Part shown: positions 14,890 through 22,200 of the stretch, piece by piece | How positions within the stretch are numbered: the first letter of the stretch is position 1 | How the letters are laid out: each line of letters begins with the position of its first letter | Assembly (NCBI GenBank): GCA_045534095.1 | Contig: JAZSJA010000096.1 | Span: 1 to 23,345 of the forward strand | From: UMGS1279 sp045534095 | GTDB lineage: Bacteria; Bacillota; Clostridia; Oscillospirales; Acutalibacteraceae | DNA length: 23,345 bases | Direction: 5' to 3' | Translations under genes and position numbers: made by a program | The notes under the pieces: model-generated | What the model saw: the letters and a program-made list of their open reading frames with translations, nothing else | Databases searched by the model: none | What the model was told of the DNA's origin: nothing

Positions 14890-16841
14890 TGGGAGGACCA
14901 AAGCCTATGAGAAAACCGGGGATGGGCCCCGGCGGGCCAAAGCCCAAAATGGATAAGAAAGCCATGCTACGTCTTGTAAAATTGCTAGGTAAATACAAGT
15001 TAAGAATATTTTTTGTTGTAATATGTATTTTTATAAGTGCCGTTGTAAACGTTTACGTTTCATCTTGGATTGGCACCCTCATAGATGATTATATTACCCC
15101 TATGGTAGGTACGGTTAAAGCGGGCGGAGATCCCAATTTTGTACCCCTTTTAAAGGCTATTATAACTATGGGAACCGTTTGCCTTATTGGTGCGGCTGCA
15201 AGTTATCTCTATAACGTAATAATGGTAAGTGTTGCACAAGATACCTTGAAATCCGTAAGGGATAAAATGTTTGCCCATATGCAAACCCTGCCTATAAAGT
15301 ATTTTGATACCAATTCCCACGGTGACGTAATGAGTCACTACACTAATGATACAGATACCCTCCGACAAATGATTTCTCAGAGTATGCCTCAACTTTTCAA
15401 CTCTATAATATCTATATCATCCGTTTTCTTTGCCATGGTATCCATAAGTATTTATTTAACTATATTTGTTCTTTTTACCGTAGTTATTATGATGCTTTTT
15501 GCAGGTAAAATCGGTGGAAGAAGCTCAACCTTTTTTGTAAAACAGCAAAAGTCTCTCGGTGCCGTTAATGGATATATTGAGGAGATTGTAAACGGTCAAA
15601 AGGTAGTAAAGGTTTTTTGTTACGAGCAAAAGGCAAAAGAGCAGTTTGATAAAATGAATGAAGAACTTTGCTATAACGCAACCGAGGCAAATAAATTCGC
15701 AAACATTTTAGGCCCCATTATGGGTAATATGGGTCACATACAGTACGTTCTGATTGCCGCAGTTGGTGCCACTCTTGCCATTACGGGCTTTGGTAACATT
15801 CCCGGTGTTAATTTTGGCGGCCTTTCGGGACTCACGCTTGGCGATATTGCAGCCTTTCTGCTTTTAAGTAAAAACTTTACAATGCCAATAAATATGATTT
15901 CTCAGCAAATCAACTCGGTTGTTATGGCTCTTGCGGGTGCGTCCAGAATTTTCGCCCTTTTGGATGAACAAAGCGAGCAGGATGAGGGTTACGTTATGCT
16001 GGTAAACGCAAAAGAGGGTGAAAAGGGCATTGAAGAAACCGAAAAACATACAGGTATGTGGGCTTGGAAGCATCGCCACGGAGATGGAACGGTTACCTAT
16101 ACAAAGCTTGAGGGCGACGTTAAACTCACTAACGTAGATTTTGGTTATAATGAAGAAAAACAGGTGCTTTACGACATTTCTTTATACGCTAAGCCCGGTC
16201 AAAAGGTTGCCTTTGTTGGTGCTACGGGTGCAGGTAAAACCACCATTACAAATCTGATAAACCGTTTTTATGATATTAAAAGCGGAAAAATCCATTACGA
16301 TGGCATTAACATTGATAAAATCAAAAAAGAGGATTTAAGACGTTCCCTTGGCGTGGTTTTACAGGACGTTAACCTCTTTACCGATACAGTTATGGAAAAT
16401 ATTCGATACGGTAAGCTTGATGCAACCGATGAGGAATGTATTGCCGCCGCAAAGCTTGCAGGTGCAGATGGCTTTATACGTATGCTCCCTGACGGCTATG
16501 ATACCGTTCTTTCAGGGGATGGTTCAGGACTTTCTCAGGGTCAGCGTCAGCTTATCTCCATTGCTCGTGCCGCCGTTGCCGACCCACCCGTTATGATACT
16601 TGATGAGGCAACCTCATCCATCGATACCCGTACCGAGGCTATAGTTCAAAGGGGTATGGACAGACTTATGCAGGGCAGAACGGTTTTTGTTATTGCCCAC
16701 CGTCTTTCCACCGTTCAGAACGCTGACGTTATTATGGTTCTTGAGCAGGGTAGAATAATCGAGCGTGGCAGCCATGATGATTTAATTGCTCAGAAGGGCA
16801 AATATTATCAACTCTATACAGGAGCATTTGAACTTTCATAA
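14886..16841 (+). CDS. ABC exporter half-transporter, subunit with catalytic ATPase site
   Basis: The 651-residue partner starts by ATGA overlap with the previous gene, behind AAAGGGGGA. A Gly/Pro/Met-rich N-terminal tail of about 20 residues precedes the six-helix exporter domain. An insertion around residues 365-410 (containing TGMWAWKHRHGDGTVTYT) links it to the ATP-binding domain; both features are frequent in Clostridia homologues. Walker A (GATGAGKTT, Lys451), catalytic Glu574 after Walker B, and His605 of the H-loop are intact. The signature is the unusual LSQGQ (549-553) instead of LSGGQ. Paired with the first subunit, this gives one consensus site (its Walker A/B with the partner's VSGGQ) and one degenerate site, the BmrCD/LmrCD arrangement. 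Confidence 0.94.
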   Translation: MMGGPKPMRKPGMGPGGPKPKMDKKAMLRLVKLLGKYKLRIFFVVICIFISAVVNVYVSSWIGTLIDDYITPMVGTVKAGGDPNFVPLLKAIITMGTVCLIGAAASYLYNVIMVSVAQDTLKSVRDKMFAHMQTLPIKYFDTNSHGDVMSHYTNDTDTLRQMISQSMPQLFNSIISISSVFFAMVSISIYLTIFVLFTVVIMMLFAGKIGGRSSTFFVKQQKSLGAVNGYIEEIVNGQKVVKVFCYEQKAKEQFDKMNEELCYNATEANKFANILGPIMGNMGHIQYVLIAAVGATLAITGFGNIPGVNFGGLSGLTLGDIAAFLLLSKNFTMPINMISQQINSVVMALAGASRIFALLDEQSEQDEGYVMLVNAKEGEKGIEETEKHTGMWAWKHRHGDGTVTYTKLEGDVKLTNVDFGYNEEKQVLYDISLYAKPGQKVAFVGATGAGKTTITNLINRFYDIKSGKIHYDGINIDKIKKEDLRRSLGVVLQDVNLFTDTVMENIRYGKLDATDEECIAAAKLAGADGFIRMLPDGYDTVLSGDGSGLSQGQRQLISIARAAVADPPVMILDEATSSIDTRTEAIVQRGMDRLMQGRTVFVIAHRLSTVQNADVIMVLEQGRIIERGSHDDLIAQKGKYYQLYTGAFELS

Positions 16842-16845
16842 AACT

Positions 16846-16888
16846 AAAACCACTGTTAATTTTTAAAGATTAACGGTGGTTTTTCTTT
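16846..16888 (+). terminator. Rho-independent terminator after the ABC genes
   Basis: A 15-bp stem (16846-16860 with 16869-16883, one G-U pair) with an 8-base loop is followed by a T-rich tail. It starts five bases after the stop codon and separates the ABC unit from the XRE-GH51 gene. Confidence 0.92.
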
Positions 16889-16992
16889 TGCTTTTTAAGG
16901 ACGTAAAAAAACAACAATATATTTTTATTAAGGGGCTAAATACAAAAATATTGAGAAATCCCCCAAAAATACTGCAACATAAGATTAATTTT

Positions 16993-17055
16993 TTATGCTA
17001 TATTAAATATGTAAACCCATAGTCGATATCTTTTTTTTAGTAATTATGCTATAAT
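16993..17055 (+). promoter_or_regulatory. Two directly repeated extended -10 elements upstream of the XRE-GH51 gene
   Basis: TTATGCTATA occurs at 16993-17002 and again at 17044-17053, 51 bp apart. Each forms an extended -10 (TGCTATATT and TGCTATAAT). Neither has a recognisable -35 at 17 bp. They may be tandem promoters, or the repeated decamer may be the binding site of a regulator, possibly the XRE domain encoded just downstream. With the second element, transcription starts near 17062. Confidence 0.6.
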
Positions 17056-17098
17056 TTTTATGGTGAAATTACAAAAAATTGAATGGCGGTATTCAGAT

Positions 17099-19198
17099 AT
17101 GGATATGTTAAAAATTGGAAATTTTATATGTCAAGAAAGAAAAAAACTTAATATTTCACAACGTGCGTTAGGGGAGTATCTTTACGTTACAGATAAAGCT
17201 ATTTCAAAATGGGAGAGAGGACTATCCTGCCCCGATACGGAAAATTTAAAAAGCATTGCTATCCTTTTTAACTGCAGCATTTCCGAAATATTAAACGGCG
17301 AAAGGCGAGATATATCCAAAACCAGTAATTTGCCTGCAAAGCCAACCGAAAGAAAGGAAAATGGAGATAACTACGACTGTGATTTAGAGGTGGAGTTCAA
17401 TTTTAACGGAAATTCTTCAAACTGCATTTCCTCTTATCTTTTTGGTGATAATTTAGAACATACCCGCGATTCGGTTAACGGCGGAATTTCTGCCGAGATG
17501 CTTAAAAATCGCAAATTCGCAGGTAAACCCGGTAGATTTGGTTGTGCAACCGAGTGGTATCAAATAGGAGAAAAGGCATATCTTAGTTTTGGTGATTCAT
17601 ATACAAAACACGCCCATGGCTACCGTATGATACGTTCCCACGAGTGTAATTCTCAGGTTATAACCAATTATAATGGGGAAAAAAGCGGAATAGGGCAGTC
17701 GGGGCTTAGTTTAAGTGCAAATACTAACTATAAAATAGAACTTGTTTGCAAAACTTTTTCAAAAATCAGTTTGTTAATTGACATAAAAGATTTAAATAAC
17801 ACTCTTTTTTACCATGATACAAAAGAGATAGATTTCTCTGATTTTAAAACCGTTGAGTTTAATTTTAGTCTCTCTGAACGGTGTGACAACGCAAAATTAG
17901 AAATCACCTTTAGTGAAAAATCCACCCTTACAATCGGTGCTGTTTCTTTAATGCCGACCGATAATTTCCATTCAATGCGTAGGGATGTGGTCGACCATCT
18001 AAAGGAAATAGGAGTAAGGCTTCTCAGGTGGCCGGGTGGAAATTTTGCAGGGGAATATAATTGGAAGGACGGACTTCTTCCCCGAAATGAGCGTGCTCCA
18101 TTCCAATCATATTTGTGGTTGGAAACTCAACCTCACACCTTTGGATACGACTTTCACGAAATAAATATTGATGATTTTATTGCGCTTTGCAATGAAATTG
18201 GTGCCGAACCTTACGTCACAATAAATCCTACCTGGAACACCCCAAAAGAGAGTGCTGAGTGGGTGGAGTATTGTAACGGCGATGAAAACACAACCTATGG
18301 AAAACTTAGAATAGAGCGTGGGTATGAAAAGCCATATAACGTTCAGTTCTGGTCCCTTGGAAACGAATTTGGATACGGTCATATGGAAGGTGCCAACACT
18401 CCTTACGAGTACAGCAAGGCGGTATCTGCACACGCTAAAGAAATGCTAAAGGTTTCAAGTAATCTTATTTTGTGTTCCTCGGGTCCTTACCCCAACGAGG
18501 AGTGGGCAGAGCATTCGGCAAAGGCACTTTGCAAAATCTCTCCCTTGGTTTCGTTGCACCATTATGCCCATTACCCAAAATTTATAGATGAAACAAAGCG
18601 AAAAAGCGAATATTACGAGTTTATAAATAAAGTATACACCGAATATTTTCCACAGATTTTTGAACTTAGAAATCAACTTACAGATGATATTAAAATCTCA
18701 CTTGATGAATGGAACGCCTGGTACGCTTGGTACCGCCCCGGCAGCGTCACTGAGGGCATTTTTGCAGCTTCCTTTATGCATATGCTTTTTAATCAAGCAG
18801 ATAAATACGGCATTTTCCTCGCTTGCCATTTTGAATCGGTAAACGAGGGTGCAATAAACGTTTATAAGGATGGTGTGGAGCTCACCCCAACGGGTCAGGT
18901 TTTTGCAGTAATGAAGCACCATGCTAACGGACTTATAAGAGCCCTTTATGAGGATTTTGTTGCAACCGAAAAGAATGGCGTTTTAACCTGTACATTTATA
19001 AATCGTTCTTTTGATAAAAACAAAACCTTCACTCTTCCAATTAAGGGAGAAATTATTACAGCAGAACTTTATAGTTCCGAGGACGTTATACCATACAGCC
19101 GTTTTGAAAAAGGCGACTTGAATATAAAAAACAGCGAAGATAGTTTGAAAATAGTAATGCCAAAGCACAGTATGGCACTACTTAAAATAAAAATTTAA
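17099..19198 (+). CDS. XRE-type DNA-binding domain fused to a GH51-like alpha-L-arabinofuranosidase
   Basis: The protein has 699 residues in one uninterrupted frame. Residues about 4-68 form an XRE/Cro helix-turn-helix of the type common in Clostridia regulators (ISQRALGEYLYVTDKAISKW, then CPD and SISEILNGE). A charged linker of about 30 residues follows. From about residue 105 the protein resembles GH51 arabinofuranosidases: LFGDNLEHTRDSVNGGISAE, a beta-sandwich insertion, then LLRWPGGNFAGEYNW. The acid/base candidate is Glu423 in WSLGNEFG and the nucleophile candidate Glu537 in SLDEWNAWY, 114 residues apart, as expected. A C-terminal beta-domain ends the protein. There is no signal peptide, so it is cytoplasmic. 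The ATG at 17099 is chosen: GGCGG lies 9 bases upstream, and an earlier ATG at 17060 falls at or before the expected transcript start. Whether it hydrolyses arabinosides, only senses them, or both is unknown. Confidence 0.88.
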   Translation: MDMLKIGNFICQERKKLNISQRALGEYLYVTDKAISKWERGLSCPDTENLKSIAILFNCSISEILNGERRDISKTSNLPAKPTERKENGDNYDCDLEVEFNFNGNSSNCISSYLFGDNLEHTRDSVNGGISAEMLKNRKFAGKPGRFGCATEWYQIGEKAYLSFGDSYTKHAHGYRMIRSHECNSQVITNYNGEKSGIGQSGLSLSANTNYKIELVCKTFSKISLLIDIKDLNNTLFYHDTKEIDFSDFKTVEFNFSLSERCDNAKLEITFSEKSTLTIGAVSLMPTDNFHSMRRDVVDHLKEIGVRLLRWPGGNFAGEYNWKDGLLPRNERAPFQSYLWLETQPHTFGYDFHEINIDDFIALCNEIGAEPYVTINPTWNTPKESAEWVEYCNGDENTTYGKLRIERGYEKPYNVQFWSLGNEFGYGHMEGANTPYEYSKAVSAHAKEMLKVSSNLILCSSGPYPNEEWAEHSAKALCKISPLVSLHHYAHYPKFIDETKRKSEYYEFINKVYTEYFPQIFELRNQLTDDIKISLDEWNAWYAWYRPGSVTEGIFAASFMHMLFNQADKYGIFLACHFESVNEGAINVYKDGVELTPTGQVFAVMKHHANGLIRALYEDFVATEKNGVLTCTFINRSFDKNKTFTLPIKGEIITAELYSSEDVIPYSRFEKGDLNIKNSEDSLKIVMPKHSMALLKIKI

Positions 19199-19213
19199 AG
19201 TGGAGGTATATTT

Positions 19214-22200
19214 ATGAAAAAGTTTTTAGCACTTACTCTTTCGTTGTTAATTCTTGTTTCAACCATTGTGGTTGGTTTTACGGGAATTACCGCATCAGCC
19301 GAAACCGACAGGTCGGTCGTAGATTTAAACGATGCTTCAAAATGGGTTACAAACACCTATAAACCATCTATGAAGCTGACCGCAGTTACAGAGGATGATT
19401 TTTCGGCACTTAAAGCAGAATCTGCCGATTATCAATCAATGTATGCCGAGGTAGAACTTAAACCTTCTACTGACTATGCATTTTTGTTTGATTTTAAATC
19501 TTCTTTAAAGATTGAAAATATTCAAATCTGGCCTACAAAATGTGAGCCTACATTTACTAGCGATGGTAGCGTAACCTACAATAAAGAAAATTATACCACC
19601 GCCGACCGTATTTTATTTACGGGTGATTACGGCGGAAACAATACTTTTAGTAATCAAAATAACCACACCGACCCTCTTATTTGGTATAACGATAATGTCA
19701 TTAGTTTTAAAACCAATGATAGTGATGCCTCTTACAGAATTTTCTTTAAATTTAACAAAGTAGTAAATTCTGAAATTAGCACAGCAAAAACCTTTATTTT
19801 TAAAAATGCTTACGTTAAACAAACTGCTGACGCTAAAGCAGTTGTAAAGGGTAACGGTTCAGTCACCGTTTCAAAAGAGGTTGCCTACGTAGGCGATACA
19901 GTAACCTATACGGCTACCCCTAATGAGGGAGAGGTTTTTTACGGTTGGTATAAGGGTGAGAATCTTGTTTCTGTTGATTCAACCTATGAAACAACCCTTT
20001 TAGCATATGAAACCGCCATTACTGCAAGATTTTCTACCATTAATCTTATGAATATCGCCCTTTGGGGTAAAAGTACAGGCAGAAGTTCCATTCAAATTAC
20101 CGAGGCGGTAGAGGATGATTATAACACCATCAAAACGTATGATACCCAGTACGCTTACGTTTTTATAAATATGGAGTTAAAGCCCGACACCGAATATCAG
20201 ATTGATTTTGATTTTAAATCTGCCTATAAGTTTGATTGTTATGAAATTTGGCCTACCAAATGCAACTGCAAACCTAATAGTGAGGGCAACGTAGCCCCCG
20301 GTGACGGATATACAACATCTGATAGACTAACTGTAAATCACAATTATTTTGGGGATAAAACCGATAATATAAACTGGTACGAAAATAATTCTATAACCTT
20401 TAAAACCAACGGCACAGATTCCTCTTATCAGTTGTTCTTTAAATATGGCGGAGTAAGAGATTCTGCTACAAACGCAACAAAATCCACCTTCTTTAAAAAC
20501 TTTACCGTTAAAGAGAAGGTTTTAGCCTCTGCTACCGCACTTGGTAACGGCAGTGCAACCGTTTCAAAAACTGCAGGTTTATACGGGGATACCGTAACAT
20601 ATACCGCCACCCCTAATGATGGCGAGAATTTCCTTGGTTGGTACAAAAATGGTGTTTTAGTTTCTGCTGACGCCATTTACAACACCACTCTTGTTTCGGG
20701 TGACAACGCCCTTATCGCTAAATTTTCCACAAACAGTTTAATGAATGTTGCTGTTTGGGGAGAAAGTCCAAGCCGTGGTTCCATTCAAATTACCGAGGCA
20801 GTAGAGGATAACTACAACACCATTAAGGTGTATGATATTCAGTATGCTTATTTCTACGTTAATATGGAACTTAAAACCAATACAACCTACAAATTAAGCT
20901 ACGATTACAAAACCGACTACAAACCTGAATACGTTGATATTTGGGCAACCAAATGCGGTGCAAAACCCAAATCGGATGGTAACGTAGGCCCCGGTGACGG
21001 CTATACCGATAACGATAAGCTTTTAAGAAAATATTTATCAAATTCAAATCTTGACAATAAAGTTTGGTATGAAAACAATACCTTAGAATTTACTACTAAC
21101 GATACCGACACTTCTTATCAGTTCTTTATGAAGTTTGGTGGATTTGTAAATGATGATGCCGAAACAACAAAATCGGTATACTTTAAAAACTTTAAAGTAT
21201 CTGAGCCCGTTTCGGCTACTGCCAATACCTTTGGTAATGGTACTGCCACCGCTTCCCCTGCTGACGGTGCAGTAGGTGACACTGCTACATATACCGCAAC
21301 GCCTGCCGCTAACGAAAGCTTTGTTGGTTGGTATAACAACAACTTTGAATTAGTTTCAAAAGATGCCGAATACTCTGAAATCCTTGTTTCGGGTGATAAT
21401 AAGCTAACTGCATATTTCACCACTAAGGATAATATGAATATTACCTCTTGGCACGCAAACCCCCTTAGAAGTGATATGCGTGTTTTAGAGGCTACTGAAA
21501 ATGGCGAAAAGGTAATATCCGCTACCAACATCAGATATAATCAATACAGTCTGGATATGCTTTTAGAACCCAATACCGAGTACAAACTTACCTTTGATTT
21601 TAAATCTCCTTTGATGTTTGAAAGGATTGAAGTTTGGCCCATTAAATGTGAGCCTGCCGCTAACTCGGAGGGTAACGTAACCTATAATAAAGAAAAGTAC
21701 ACCGATGCCGACCGCATTTTACTTAAAGGCGGATATGACAGTTCAAATAACCTAAGCACAATGGTTGGTCATACGTCAGATACCGAGTGGTACAATAAAA
21801 CTTCTGTTTCGTTTACCACCAACGATACCGACGTGGCATATAAGCTCTTCTTCAAAATGAACAATTGGGTGGACACTAACATAACAACCCCCAACGCCGC
21901 ATACTTTAAAAACCTAAGCGTTGTAAAAGCGTATAATCAGGTTGTGGATTTCCCCATAATCGGCGAGGATATTAATGGAAATATTCTTGGGGCTTCAAGT
22001 GAATTTTCTACTGCCGAAACAATTAAAACCGAAAATGCAGATGGTACAGTTACCGCTAAGGTTTTATATACCACCGATGATGCAAATATGGTTATATTTA
22101 AGGGTTGGTATGAGAGCGATACCTTCCGTTCGGGTGATGAAGCCTACACCTTTAGTGCAGATGAAGTTAACGCCGATAATCTTGTTGCAAAATTTGTAAG

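Noticed and set aside
16061..16110. Frameshift or misassembly at the insertion before the second ABC ATP-binding domain
   Set aside because: The frame is continuous and similar WAWKHxxGDGTVTYT insertions are familiar from Clostridia homologues.
17060..17098. Longer start (ATG 17060) for the XRE-GH51 gene
   Set aside because: The ATG lies at or before the predicted transcript start, has no ribosome site, and the extra 13 residues precede the usual XRE N-terminus.
21118..21531. 137-codon minus-strand frame in the secreted protein gene (and a similar one at 20428-20676)
   Set aside because: These mirror the InlB-type repeats on the plus strand; similar antisense frames arise because the repeats are similar.
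19307..22195. Tandem repeats as a CRISPR or satellite array
   Set aside because: The repeats are diverged protein-coding modules with a period near 700 bp in one open frame.
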